Source: Paenibacillus sp. NAIST15-1 (GTDB lineage: Bacteria > Bacillota > Bacilli > Paenibacillales > Paenibacillaceae). Taken from it: a stretch of 64,000 nt of DNA. Every line of letters starts with the position of its first letter. Within the stretch, counting starts at the first letter, position 1. The DNA lies in contig NZ_BBYF01000006.1 of NCBI RefSeq assembly GCF_001894745.1, positions 124,001 through 188,000 on the forward strand, in the 5' to 3' direction. Shown in pieces: positions 9,765-18,518 of the stretch. The notes beneath the pieces were generated by a model. It was not told the DNA's origin. It worked only from the letters and a program-made list of their open reading frames with translations, and made no database searches. Both the position numbers and the translations under genes were made by a program.

Positions 9765-10145
9765 ATGACGATCTTGTTTAACAGAACGCTGATATTCAAC
9801 GATTTGGATGAATTGCTTTTAGGCAGAAACACATTTCAACTCGTGCTTCAAAATGGCATTAGTCAAAGTTTATGCGACCTCCACATTCAAACTAAAAATA
9901 GCCTTGGAATCCCGCCTATGCTTGCATCATTAAAGATTCAAACAACATTTGAAGCAAAACAATTGGTTCTGGCTCCACCTGTAATATCGCTTGATTTGGA
10001 TTTAACAACGTTCTTTAACACCCACCAATGCATTCCAGTGGGTGGTACCTTCTTATTGACATTGACATTCACCAGAACGTTTTTGCCGGAAGATACTCTG
10101 CTGATTGGTCCTACGAATTCTCAAGGCATCATTGTTATTGCTTAA
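9765..10145 (+). CDS. hypothetical protein, unrecognised 126-residue product
   Basis: I do not recognise this protein. It starts at an ATG at 9765 after GGGGGTGAAGAG. It has no signal peptide and no clear transmembrane helix but is rich in Leu, Thr, Phe and Ile in alternating patterns, such as LQIKTTFEAKQLVL-like and GGTFLLTLTFTRTFL-like runs, which suggests beta-strands. The end PTNSQGIIVIA is hydrophobic. An intrinsic terminator follows immediately. It could be an assembly-prone or coat-like protein, but this is only impression; nothing in the neighbours tells its role. Confidence 0.7.
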   Translation: MTILFNRTLIFNDLDELLLGRNTFQLVLQNGISQSLCDLHIQTKNSLGIPPMLASLKIQTTFEAKQLVLAPPVISLDLDLTTFFNTHQCIPVGGTFLLTLTFTRTFLPEDTLLIGPTNSQGIIVIA

Positions 10146-10169
10146 TTCGTAACGGGATCCGTTTATGTA

Positions 10170-10222
10170 GAGAAGAACACCACTTCAGGCCTTGCCCCAA
10201 AATGGTGTTCTTCTCTTCTTCT
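10170..10222 (+). terminator. intrinsic terminator
   Basis: Perfect 13-bp arms 10170-10182 and 10203-10215 (GAGAAGAACACCA and its complement) are followed by a T/C-rich run. It ends the hypothetical gene at 9765-10145 and may also stop the convergent DUF309 gene. Confidence 0.8.
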
Positions 10223-10253
10223 AACATCAATATGTCACGATATTCAACTTGTC

Positions 10254-10676
10254 TTATTCATGTAAGGAAGGCAGCTCGCAGCACTCAATGAGCGCACCGA
10301 GCTCCTTATCCACGATTCGAATCGTAAGATTTTGAAATGGAGGCAAACTCCCGTCGCAATTGCGCAATTCGTCCAAGGTCTCTTCAGAATCGTTACGAAG
10401 CTGCTGCAAGTCGATCCCCAATATGATATCTGGATAGGCATCCAGCTTCTGAAGTGCTGCGGTCAGCAGCTTAATCGCTCCAGGACGATTGCCGTTCTGG
10501 AAATGATGCAGCCCCACTGCTACCTGAAGCAGCCCTTGAAGCAGCGGCTTGCGCCCCTCTTCAAGCCATAACTCTTCCATGACATCATGGCATTGATAAT
10601 AATCCCGTTCTTCATTGAACAGCTTGATGAACTGAATATACAGCCTGTCATAAGGGAGAGCCGACTCGATATTCAT
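10254..10676 (-). CDS. DUF309 family protein
   Basis: The 140-residue product matches the DUF309 family: the pattern FNEERDYYQCHDVMEELWL followed by QGLLQVAVGLHHFQNGN and GAIKLL is diagnostic. Family members are small helical proteins with a conserved His/Glu/Asp pattern, of unknown function. Its ATG overlaps the stop of the upstream alarmone synthetase gene by 4 nt (ATGA), so the two are translationally coupled. Confidence 0.88.
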   Translation of the reverse strand: MNIESALPYDRLYIQFIKLFNEERDYYQCHDVMEELWLEEGRKPLLQGLLQVAVGLHHFQNGNRPGAIKLLTAALQKLDAYPDIILGIDLQQLRNDSEETLDELRNCDGSLPPFQNLTIRIVDKELGALIECCELPSLHE

Positions 10677-11482
10677 AGCTGAATATTTCCGTTCTTCTTC
10701 GCTCTCTCCAGTGCACTCGTGATCTCTTCCTCTAATTGCTTCAACTCTGTAATATCATCCTTCTCCCATACTTCATTGAATCGGTTCTGGAATTGAATCG
10801 CCTCAGAAATACGGTGGGAATAATACAACTCTTGGATAAAGGACAAGCATTTCTGTACAATCTTCGACTTGTCCTCGAAGCTCTGCTGCGCGACGAGAAT
10901 TTCCTGACGGATGCTGGACATTTCGTTGTCTAGTACGAACGCCGCCTCAGCCGCTGTCTTCAGACGCAGACGGACCTCCTCAGGCAAGCTGTCCTTATAT
11001 TTATAATTCAATGAATGTTCAATCGTTGCCCAGAAATTCATGGCCAATGTACGGATTTGGATCTCACCCAAAATCATTTTCTGGCCGAGCGCCGTTTGAA
11101 CCGGATATTCGATAATCATATGGAAGCTGCGATAGCCGCTTTCCTTATAATTGGTAATGTAGTCCTTTTCATATACGACCTTCATGTCTTGTCGATTCCG
11201 AATCAATTGAGCCACGCGATGAATATCATCGACGAATTGGCACATAATTCGAATCCCAGCGATATCTTCAATTCCCTGCTCCAATTGATTAAGAGGCACC
11301 TCGAGGCGCTTCGCTTTCTCAAGGATGCTAGAAATTCTCTTCACCCGACCCGTTACGAACTCGATAGGTGAATATTCTTCTCGCTTCTTCAATTCAGTTC
11401 GCAACGTTTTGAACTTGACCTTCAGCTCTTCGACGGCCTGTGCATAAGGCAGCAAAAAATTTCCCCAATCTCTTCCGTCCAT
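10673..11482 (-). CDS. relQ: small alarmone synthetase RelQ (GTP pyrophosphokinase)
   Basis: The protein matches the RelQ/YjbM/SasB family closely: WGNFLLPYAQAVEELKVKFK, SPIEFVTGRVKRISSILEKA, EDIAGIRIMCQFVDDI, ESGYRSFHMIIEYP and EIQIRTLAMNFWATIEHSLNYKY. These cover the synthetase fold, including the G-loop and the catalytic Glu of EIQIRT. It makes (p)ppGpp from ATP and GDP/GTP and lacks a hydrolase domain. At 269 residues it is about 55 longer than Bacillus YjbM; the extra C-terminus is charged and probably coiled coil. The ATG at 11482 follows ACAGGAGGC; an upstream ATG at 11506 lacks such a site. It forms an operon with DUF309. Confidence 0.92.
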   Translation of the reverse strand: MDGRDWGNFLLPYAQAVEELKVKFKTLRTELKKREEYSPIEFVTGRVKRISSILEKAKRLEVPLNQLEQGIEDIAGIRIMCQFVDDIHRVAQLIRNRQDMKVVYEKDYITNYKESGYRSFHMIIEYPVQTALGQKMILGEIQIRTLAMNFWATIEHSLNYKYKDSLPEEVRLRLKTAAEAAFVLDNEMSSIRQEILVAQQSFEDKSKIVQKCLSFIQELYYSHRISEAIQFQNRFNEVWEKDDITELKQLEEEITSALERAKKNGNIQL

Positions 11483-11550
11483 TTGTACGCCTCCTGTCCA
11501 TTCCAACCACTCGTTCAGTGAACCTATGCCTTTTCACTATACGACCATTC

Positions 11551-12645
11551 TTATCGATGATCAGCCCCGATAGCTTCTGAGATATGCTTGAATCCGTCCT
11601 GCTTCATCAGTCGCTTCAAGCCCGAAGCTAGCTCACGGTTTATTCCTGGCCCCTTATAAATGAGACCCGTATATATTTCCACCAGACTCGCTCCGGCACG
11701 TATTTTCCGATATGCATCTTCGGCAGTGAATACGCCACCCGACCCTACGATTGGGATGGCTCCCTTGGTCATGCGATAGATTTGCGATACGACCTCAGTC
11801 GAGCGTTCCGTCAGCGGCTTACCGCTCAATCCCCCGTTCTCCAATCGATGGACATGGGTTGCACCCATCCGTGACAAGGTAGTATTGGTGGCAATTATTC
11901 CTGACACTCCACTCTGCACAATCGTCTCGGTCATGCTCTCCAATTCACTATCAGATACGTCCGGTGCAATTTTGACGAGAATGGATTTGTTCTGACCATG
12001 TGCAGCATTCTGACGATTCATCTCATCAACGACCAGACTGAGCAGTGCCTTCAGCTCATCGCCATGCTGCAGATTCCGCAAGTCAGGCGTGTTCGGCGAG
12101 CTGATATTGACGACGAACAAATCTGCAACATTATACATCGTTTGTATGCACTTCAAGTAGTCTTCATGCGCCTTATCATTTGGTGTTGCTTTATTTTTAC
12201 CGATATTGACCCATACCGGAATTGGTCGATCCTTAATCGCAGCCAATCGCTCGCGCATTGCTTCTGTTCCTTCATTATTGAAGCCCATTCGATTGATTAA
12301 CGCTTCATCGGGAGGAAGCCGGAACATACGTGGTTTCTCATTACCAGGCTGTCCCTTCGGCGTGACAGTGCCCACTTCCATAAATCCAAAGCCAATGGAT
12401 GAGAATCCGCGGACGGCCTCCGCATTTTTATCAAGTCCTGCTGCTAGTCCAATTGGACTGTGGAATGTGAGACCGAACAAAGAGGTCGTCAGGGCTGGAT
12501 CTGCCTTCACACCATACATCCCACGCATCATGGCTAGTGCACCTGGCACCTTCGTCGCTTTCGCCATGCCACCTATAACCAGGTGATGAGCTTTTTCAGG
12601 ATCTAATTTGAAAAATACCGGTTTAGCTATGTTGCGATATAACAA
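11551..12645 (-). CDS. pyrD: dihydroorotate dehydrogenase, class 2 (quinone-dependent)
   Basis: The 364-residue protein catalyses dihydroorotate to orotate in pyrimidine synthesis, passing electrons from FMN to membrane quinone. The N-terminal helical stretch KPVFFKLDPEKAHHL is the class 2 membrane-association segment, absent in class 1. Core motifs are GLAAGLDKNAE (65-75), NRMGFNNEG, and NISSPNTPDLR (180-190), which includes the class 2 catalytic serine. FMN-phosphate binding residues appear as VGSGGVFT. I chose a TTG start at 12645 because GGAGTGGAACC precedes it; in-frame ATGs further upstream (for example 12663) have poor sites. It stands outside any pyr operon. Confidence 0.9.
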   Translation of the reverse strand: MLYRNIAKPVFFKLDPEKAHHLVIGGMAKATKVPGALAMMRGMYGVKADPALTTSLFGLTFHSPIGLAAGLDKNAEAVRGFSSIGFGFMEVGTVTPKGQPGNEKPRMFRLPPDEALINRMGFNNEGTEAMRERLAAIKDRPIPVWVNIGKNKATPNDKAHEDYLKCIQTMYNVADLFVVNISSPNTPDLRNLQHGDELKALLSLVVDEMNRQNAAHGQNKSILVKIAPDVSDSELESMTETIVQSGVSGIIATNTTLSRMGATHVHRLENGGLSGKPLTERSTEVVSQIYRMTKGAIPIVGSGGVFTAEDAYRKIRAGASLVEIYTGLIYKGPGINRELASGLKRLMKQDGFKHISEAIGADHR

Positions 12646-12914
12646 AGGTTCCACTCCGTTCATTGTGCCATACATGTAAGCCATGGTTACTGACAACATC
12701 GTATAGTTACCGTACCACGCAAGTCTTATTCTCTCAATCACAAGACAATGCGTTGGAGAATTCTTGGCGGGCATAAAAAGGCTCCATGTCCTAGTTTAAA
12801 GGTTTCTCGCGCAAAAGAAAAGTACATATGTCAACCAACCTTGACTGGTCAAACCTTACGAAAACGATTACAATAGGCATATAGAAGCTAGAATCGTAAG
12901 AAAGGTGATGACCT

Positions 12915-13052
12915 ATGGCAGTGAAACGCAAATCCCCATCTATGCCAGCCAAGCATACTGAAGAAGTAAACAAGAAGGCGATCTATTGGATCGGCGGGGT
13001 TATCTTGCTATTTGTCATAATTGTCTCAACGCTGCTTATTGCGAATGGATGA
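12915..13052 (+). CDS. small single-pass membrane protein (45 residues)
   Basis: An ATG at 12915 preceded by AAAGGTGATGACCT opens a 45-codon frame ending TGA at 13050-13052. The N-terminal half is basic (MAVKRKSPSMPAKHTEEVNK) and the rest is one hydrophobic helix (AIYWIGGVILLFVIIVSTLL). A strong terminator follows within 30 bp, which supports a real transcription unit. This is a typical small membrane protein of unknown function. Confidence 0.7.
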   Translation: MAVKRKSPSMPAKHTEEVNKKAIYWIGGVILLFVIIVSTLLIANG

Positions 13053-13079
13053 GCATGTAATCATAGTAATTTATGGGAA

Positions 13080-13127
13080 AGAGCCGGATTCCAAGTTATG
13101 CTTGTGAATTCCGGCTCTTCTTTTTCT
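13080..13127 (+). terminator. intrinsic terminator
   Basis: Arms 13080-13090 (AGAGCCGGATT) and 13107-13118 (AATTCCGGCTCT) pair with one bulge and are followed by TCTTTTTCT. It ends the 45-codon gene and lies just beyond the 3' end of the convergent transpeptidase gene. Confidence 0.8.
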
Positions 13128-13151
13128 CCACAGGTGTGCAAGGATGTACGA

Positions 13152-14603
13152 TTACAGCCAGCGATATTTCTTGTTCGGATTGTCCTGATTTGGGCTCAAT
13201 TTGAGCCGGTAGCGGCCCTCCTTATCCGGTACAAGCAGTTCATCGGGCAATATATCAGAGCCGATTACGACCTCTGTCCCCATCGGCACCATATCGAATA
13301 ATTCTTCAACATCTTCCTTCCCCATCCGTACACAGCCAAGCGACTTATCTCTCCCAATGCTTTCCGGCTCATTCGTGCCATGGATCGCATATAAGGTATC
13401 CGATAGGGTCATTCCCCTGCTGCCAAAATCTCCAGTAGATGACCCGTTTGGATCGACTACCTTTTCAGAAATCCGGAAGGTTCCTAACGGGGTTCGTTTG
13501 CCGCCGAGGCCAACTTTGTAATTTCTAACCATTATATTCCCGCTTACAACCGCAAGCCGATGTCGCTTCTTATCTACCAGAATTCGTAGAGGCTCTCTGA
13601 ACGGATCTACCTCATCGCTCCATATCTGATTCAGCGCCTGCTGCTTAGCCTTTTTCGGGGCTGCCTGCTTGGCGTTCTTCATCCGAGCTATAAATGAAGC
13701 AGATACTTCTTCATAGGCACTTGCAATCTGCGGCGTAATACCGGACACGATATTGTTCGGGTATTTGCCTGCTAGGGCAGCCAATTGCTTCGGCGGTTGA
13801 TCCTTCGTATGCAAGGCCGCCGTCAGTGCTGACTTCGCCACTAGCCGTTCTACACTCCTAGGCATCCATTGCTGAACAAAGGATTGTGCCTGGGAGCGCT
13901 CTGCCTCACATTTGCACTGCTTGCCCTGCAGCGGAGTAATCACGATCCGTCTGCCATCCGAATCGGATGTCAACCGATTGTCGGGACGCAAGGGCGGCTC
14001 CCACATCCACCAATTCTGCTGAACACGAATATTCAGCAAATAGTGAACATGACCAGTCCCAGAGGCGAAATGCTCTGTATGCCTCAGGGCTTGACCGAAG
14101 GCTGCATTGTCATGTTCAGGAACAAGAATGCCTATCTGAGTAGAGAGAGCAGGGGTACCAACTAGGTGATGATTCCCGGCTCTCGAAGAAGACGTATCAT
14201 CACCCGCTGCTTCTATTCCCTCATCAGTAATGGCTGGGTGCAATCGGGAAGGCGCATTCACCTCTCCCGCTATCGAGCCGAGTAGAAGGAATACCAAAAT
14301 TGCTGCCCCCACCCGGTTTCTCACCTTCCGCGGCGAGGACGACACGGTCTGCTGCATTTGCGTTTGCGCCAGCAGTTCCTCTATTTGTTCAGAAGGACGT
14401 GGTACATTCTCGAATGCATGATAAATATCCCCTGCTTGCTTAAAGCAGTATTTCGCCTTGCCTTGTTCGCCATTTCGCTCATACTGTTTCCCGAGCAAGT
14501 ACCAGGCCATCCGATTATCTGGATGCGCCTCAATATATTCTTTCATGTAAGCTTGGTCTTTCTTCGATCCGAGTGGATGATTTCCATCTGATGAAGACGT
14601 CAA
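13152..14603 (-). CDS. membrane-anchored L,D-transpeptidase (YkuD) with N-terminal TPR-like region
   Basis: The 483-residue protein has a cytoplasmic N-terminus resembling a TPR unit (WYLLGKQYERNGEQGKAKYCFKQAG, seen as two helices at about 33-60), a membrane helix (97-114), a long extracytoplasmic spacer, and a YkuD catalytic domain (about 335-455). The catalytic signature is HGT...SLGCVRM with nucleophile C424. It would crosslink peptidoglycan stem peptides or attach proteins to the wall. The TTG start at 14603 has GGGAGGA at proper spacing. It is the last gene of a leftward cluster that starts with a CHASE2 cyclase, so its activity may be tied to envelope sensing; that link is inference. 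Confidence 0.9.
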   Translation of the reverse strand: MTSSSDGNHPLGSKKDQAYMKEYIEAHPDNRMAWYLLGKQYERNGEQGKAKYCFKQAGDIYHAFENVPRPSEQIEELLAQTQMQQTVSSSPRKVRNRVGAAILVFLLLGSIAGEVNAPSRLHPAITDEGIEAAGDDTSSSRAGNHHLVGTPALSTQIGILVPEHDNAAFGQALRHTEHFASGTGHVHYLLNIRVQQNWWMWEPPLRPDNRLTSDSDGRRIVITPLQGKQCKCEAERSQAQSFVQQWMPRSVERLVAKSALTAALHTKDQPPKQLAALAGKYPNNIVSGITPQIASAYEEVSASFIARMKNAKQAAPKKAKQQALNQIWSDEVDPFREPLRILVDKKRHRLAVVSGNIMVRNYKVGLGGKRTPLGTFRISEKVVDPNGSSTGDFGSRGMTLSDTLYAIHGTNEPESIGRDKSLGCVRMGKEDVEELFDMVPMGTEVVIGSDILPDELLVPDKEGRYRLKLSPNQDNPNKKYRWL

Positions 14604-14625
14604 TCACATTCCTCCCTTCAGCAAC

Positions 14626-16338
14626 TTACTTAGCTGTAATTCGCTGTGGCGGCAAATACGAGCCTGTTGCCGCGTAGCGCAGGAAGATTCGGTCTCTTAC
14701 TACAACTGCTCGAGCTTGTGCAACCCACTGTACATCGAAGCCGAATTGTTCAGCTACGAATCGGACAGGTACTAGAATCCTGCCATTTTGGATAAATGGG
14801 GCTGCTGGCAGCTTCGAGACGGATGATGTGCCATTGTCTGTCACATTGACTTGACTGCTCCCCGGACGCAGATCGAAACTGCTATCTCCAAGCTGAAGAA
14901 TCACACGCTTGTCTGCACGCCATACCGTCTTATACCCCAAGGTTTCAGATAGAACCCTCAGAGGCAAGTAGGTTCTATCATCTTTAATCATCGGCGCTGT
15001 ATCCGAGTCCAGACGCAAGCGATTATAGACAAGCTGTACCTGGGATGCCCGCGGCTGCCCCGAAGATCCCATAATTCCCTCTGGGAGTTCATAACGGCGA
15101 ATGAGACGAATTGCATTGTTAAACGCATCCGTCACAGCGATTGACCCGTTCGCAAGCACAGCAACTGCTGTAGGCTCGTGTAGCTTGGCGTACGAGGTAA
15201 TCCCGTCTACGTCGCCGCTCTTGCCAGCTTGTCCGCTTAGTGTAACGACCTCTCCCTTATATATATATCGGACAACATGGTTCCATCTATCAGCGACTAC
15301 AATCCCATTTTCCTCCGTAATTGCAATTCCTGAAGGATTGTTGAATAACGATCCTGTAGCAGCGCCGTCGCGATATCCACCAGATGCATACAACACTTGC
15401 TGGACGTTCGGTGCTGTATAAGCTGCAGTTGAGCTGCTCCCAGCAATGGTGGATACATTCCCCTGCTTCAAATCAATCACACGAATACGCTGATTTCCAG
15501 TATCCGCAATGGCTAACTTGCCATCACGCATCATTGCAATCCCACTTGGTTCATTGAACTTTGCCTCAGCGAGCTTGCCATCCTTATAATCTCCAGCTCC
15601 AGTTACAGCTCCAGGGGAATATTCGACGATTCGAGAAGAACGGGCCGTCAATGTCGTGACCGTACCATTGGCATCAATCCGTCGAATGACATGATTTAAT
15701 GCATCAGCCACATAGATAGACCCGTCATCCGCTACTGCAATTGCACGCGGCGAATAGAAGCGCGCCTGCCCCGCTTCGCCATCCTTCCATCCAGGAATGC
15801 CATCGCCGGCTACAGTTGATACATTCCCATTTCGATCAATTTTACGAATAATATGATTACCTGCATCAGCTACGTACAGATTCCCCTTCTTATCCGCTGC
15901 CATTCCAATCGGCTGATCGAATTGAGCTTGAATATCGTTCCCGTCTTTCCATCCCTTCGTATTCCTCATGCCTATTGTCGCCAATATCCGCCCATTTACG
16001 TCCAGTCGTCGGATGACCTGATTGCGTGTGTCTGCAACAAAAACCGATTTCCCTTCGGATACAATTCCAGAAGGGAATTGTAGGCTCTCTTCTGGTTTTT
16101 TGGCCAGCGCGCTGCCTGATAAGTAAACCGTTTCGTACCAATGTGATGCAGACTTCCATGCGCCCATCTCGATCGCTGGGGAAGTAAAGCGTTCAAATGC
16201 TTGCGTCTGATCAGAATTCTTGTTCAACGATGAGGCTGCTGCATAAACCTCGGCAGATGATGCCACCGATGCAGTGCTCGCTATCAGCATAAAGGTGACG
16301 GCAAGGCGGAATTTCCCTGTTACTAGTCCTACTTTCAT
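14626..16338 (-). CDS. secreted NHL-repeat protein with copper amine oxidase-like (stalk) domain
   Basis: The 570-residue product has a signal peptide (about 1-33, ending VASSAEVYA), then about six NHL-type repeats between residues 80 and 435. Each repeat has the form VADxxNHxIRRID followed by a short loop and VSTVAG, predicting a six-bladed propeller. The C-terminal third (about 445-560) is a copper amine oxidase N-terminal-like stalk domain (DDRTYLPLRVLSETLG and NGRILVPVRFVAEQFG), common in Paenibacillaceae surface proteins. The propeller probably binds a partner or carbohydrate. The start at ATG 16338 follows GAAGGAGATAG. It lies 23 bp upstream of the transpeptidase start and 21 bp after the FecR gene end, so they are co-transcribed. 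Confidence 0.88.
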   Translation of the reverse strand: MKVGLVTGKFRLAVTFMLIASTASVASSAEVYAAASSLNKNSDQTQAFERFTSPAIEMGAWKSASHWYETVYLSGSALAKKPEESLQFPSGIVSEGKSVFVADTRNQVIRRLDVNGRILATIGMRNTKGWKDGNDIQAQFDQPIGMAADKKGNLYVADAGNHIIRKIDRNGNVSTVAGDGIPGWKDGEAGQARFYSPRAIAVADDGSIYVADALNHVIRRIDANGTVTTLTARSSRIVEYSPGAVTGAGDYKDGKLAEAKFNEPSGIAMMRDGKLAIADTGNQRIRVIDLKQGNVSTIAGSSSTAAYTAPNVQQVLYASGGYRDGAATGSLFNNPSGIAITEENGIVVADRWNHVVRYIYKGEVVTLSGQAGKSGDVDGITSYAKLHEPTAVAVLANGSIAVTDAFNNAIRLIRRYELPEGIMGSSGQPRASQVQLVYNRLRLDSDTAPMIKDDRTYLPLRVLSETLGYKTVWRADKRVILQLGDSSFDLRPGSSQVNVTDNGTSSVSKLPAAPFIQNGRILVPVRFVAEQFGFDVQWVAQARAVVVRDRIFLRYAATGSYLPPQRITAK

Positions 16339-16359
16339 CTCCACTATCTCCTTCAATCT

Positions 16360-18426
16360 TTACGGAGTAACCTTAATCTCAAGTGGTTTCTCCATTTTAT
16401 TGACTTGCAGCAGCGCACCTTTCTCATCATAGAAACGAACATTGGATAGTTCCAATGTAACTGGGTCTTTGCTGCCATCCTTTTTATAAGGCAGCTTAAT
16501 GAGCGTGTCGTCACTGCTTAGCGTCACATGTCCAGCTTTAGTCATCATAATACGGTACGTAATCAGGTTGCCTGCCGTCACTACCGAATCCACACTATTG
16601 CTCGACTGATAATCTCCAGGGAGGTGTGCAATTCGAAATTTGCCCCCGCCATCACGATATGTATCCGGATGACTCAGCAATTGAGCTTTGTCTATCTCAG
16701 CTCCAGCTACCTTGATTGTAAATTGCAGTGTTGCCGCAGGAATCGGTGATGTTAGTCGCTTCAGTACTGCCGACACAACGAAATCCTCATTTGGCTTGAC
16801 CTGATCTACATTGGCAGCCAGTTCGAGAACATGCTCCTGTGGTTTCGGATCTGGTTTCGGATCTGGTTTCGGATCTGGTTTCGGATCTGGTTTTGGATCT
16901 GGCTTTGGGTCTGGGCCTGGGTCTGGCTTCGGATCCGGTTTTGGATCTGGCTTCGGATCTGGTTTGCTTGGATCCGGCGTATTCGGATTAGGATTCATTT
17001 TTCCACCCTGGGTATCGCCTTTATTTTTGTCCGCTTCCTTGCAAACTCGGTTTTCGTACGCATTCTGGCATACTTCCAAGCGGGCATTTTGCAGATTTTC
17101 TTTAAATTGCTGTTTTGCATGCTCCGAACCAAGAGAGTCCTCGTAGTTCTTTTCTATTTTGGCCAGCTCTTCAAACTCCGCAGCCATCCGCTGCTCTTCA
17201 AGCGAGTGATTGCTTCCTTCCTTAGGAAGAGACACATTTTCTTGGAGCACTCCCAGCTTAACCTGTTCTTCAACATGCTTACGTATAAGAGACTGCTGCT
17301 GACCTTCCTCCTTTGTCAACATGAGCTTGGCTGTTTTCCATGGCAGCCCAGTCTGATTTGCCTCCTGTTCGGTCAGCTTGCCATGTTCAACAGCAGTACG
17401 GATCACATATGCAATAAAATTACTCACATTATGGGCTGCTCGAGTCTCAAACAGAATCGATTCACTCTTGCCGCTGTTCAAAATATCACCGATCATCTGA
17501 ATGGATCCAATCGGCAGAATCCCACCGTATTTTCCCTGCAGCAAGCCATACGATCGAAGTGCATCACAAGAGCGCAACTGCTTTTGTACTGCTTCACACT
17601 TTTCCGCTAACCAATGAGTCCTCATCGCTTTATTCTCATCTTCTGCATCTGACGCACCCGCAATCATCGCCTGAACAATGGCCATGTCCCATTGATCCAG
17701 CAATGTTATCGCATCCGCGTATCCATATTTCATTCCAATGCCCTGCTCAGATTCCGAGAACGCCGCAGTCTGTGCCGGAAATACATCATGATGGCCTATC
17801 GTTACGACCTTGCTTCTGCCAAATGTTGAATCCAGCTTCGTCCCTTGCCGATTGTCAAGAGAACCAGCATCGCTGCTTATCTTGATTGGGTACTCGGTAC
17901 GTACCGTACCGGCTGTAACATACAACTGGGTCAGTCCATTGAACGGATGTACTTTAACCCCAAATTGTGTTCCGCGCACCGCCATAACAGTCGTCGGCGT
18001 CTCAAGGACGAACCGATCATCGGTTCCCGCAATCGACTTCACCTTGGCAAATACAGAGCCAGCCCATACACCGATGCGTGTTTTTACACCGCCGTCCTTT
18101 TTTAGTTCTGTAAAACTAACATCTGCACTCGCCCCAATGGTCAGCTCATCATCTTTATCCCCACCGGCCAATTGAATAACAATGCGTGATTTATCTCCCG
18201 TGAGAAGACGATCACCTTGATTAATGCTCATCTTCTTGAACACTTGGATCGCCTTGTCCCCTCCTGCCTTCGTTACGTATACACTGCCCTTCCATTCCTT
18301 CACAACACCTACTCGTACAGCTTTGGCAGGAGCCTCTGCGCCGTACACGGTTCCCCATGATCCAGTTCCAAATAGAGTGAAAAATACAACCATACAGGCG
18401 AGGCTGCTTTGCAACAAGCGTTTCAT
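16360..18426 (-). CDS. secreted FecR-domain protein with DPKP-repeat linker and C-terminal cohesin-like domain
   Basis: The 688-residue protein begins with a signal peptide (about 1-30). A FecR domain follows at about 40-185 (VLETPTTVMAVRGTQFGVKV is the typical core). The middle (about 220-480) is helical and charged. Residues about 484-527 are a proline-rich repeat of the DPKP unit, with one GPDP variant, encoded by near-identical 12-bp DNA repeats at 16845-16975. The C-terminal 160 residues look like a beta-sandwich resembling cohesin domains (weak). Unlike TonB-linked FecR there is no cytoplasmic anti-sigma part. The ATG at 18426 follows GGAGGAATGCAA. Its FecR domain and position next to a CHASE2 cyclase suggest a sensory or scaffold role in the envelope. 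Confidence 0.87.
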   Translation of the reverse strand: MKRLLQSSLACMVVFFTLFGTGSWGTVYGAEAPAKAVRVGVVKEWKGSVYVTKAGGDKAIQVFKKMSINQGDRLLTGDKSRIVIQLAGGDKDDELTIGASADVSFTELKKDGGVKTRIGVWAGSVFAKVKSIAGTDDRFVLETPTTVMAVRGTQFGVKVHPFNGLTQLYVTAGTVRTEYPIKISSDAGSLDNRQGTKLDSTFGRSKVVTIGHHDVFPAQTAAFSESEQGIGMKYGYADAITLLDQWDMAIVQAMIAGASDAEDENKAMRTHWLAEKCEAVQKQLRSCDALRSYGLLQGKYGGILPIGSIQMIGDILNSGKSESILFETRAAHNVSNFIAYVIRTAVEHGKLTEQEANQTGLPWKTAKLMLTKEEGQQQSLIRKHVEEQVKLGVLQENVSLPKEGSNHSLEEQRMAAEFEELAKIEKNYEDSLGSEHAKQQFKENLQNARLEVCQNAYENRVCKEADKNKGDTQGGKMNPNPNTPDPSKPDPKPDPKPDPKPDPGPDPKPDPKPDPKPDPKPDPKPDPKPQEHVLELAANVDQVKPNEDFVVSAVLKRLTSPIPAATLQFTIKVAGAEIDKAQLLSHPDTYRDGGGKFRIAHLPGDYQSSNSVDSVVTAGNLITYRIMMTKAGHVTLSSDDTLIKLPYKKDGSKDPVTLELSNVRFYDEKGALLQVNKMEKPLEIKVTP
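16845..16975 (-). repeat. coding tandem repeat for the DPKP linker
   Basis: About ten near-identical 12-bp units with the plus-strand consensus GGTTTCGGATCT encode alternating Asp-Pro and Lys-Pro. Third-base changes (GGTTTTGGATCT, GGCTTCGGATCC) mark different units. Copy number may vary between strains. Confidence 0.88.
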
Positions 18427-18518
18427 TTGCATTCCTCCATGCTCTCCTTACATCACATATAATTCAGGTGTCAGACAACGTCAGCATGAACATACTGACG
18501 GATCCCCTTCGTTCTGAC

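Noticed and set aside
16831-17610. plus-strand frame of 259 codons opposite the FecR gene
   Set aside because: It is an antisense shadow created by the repeat and by codon bias of the real gene; its start has no ribosome binding site and the product is low complexity.
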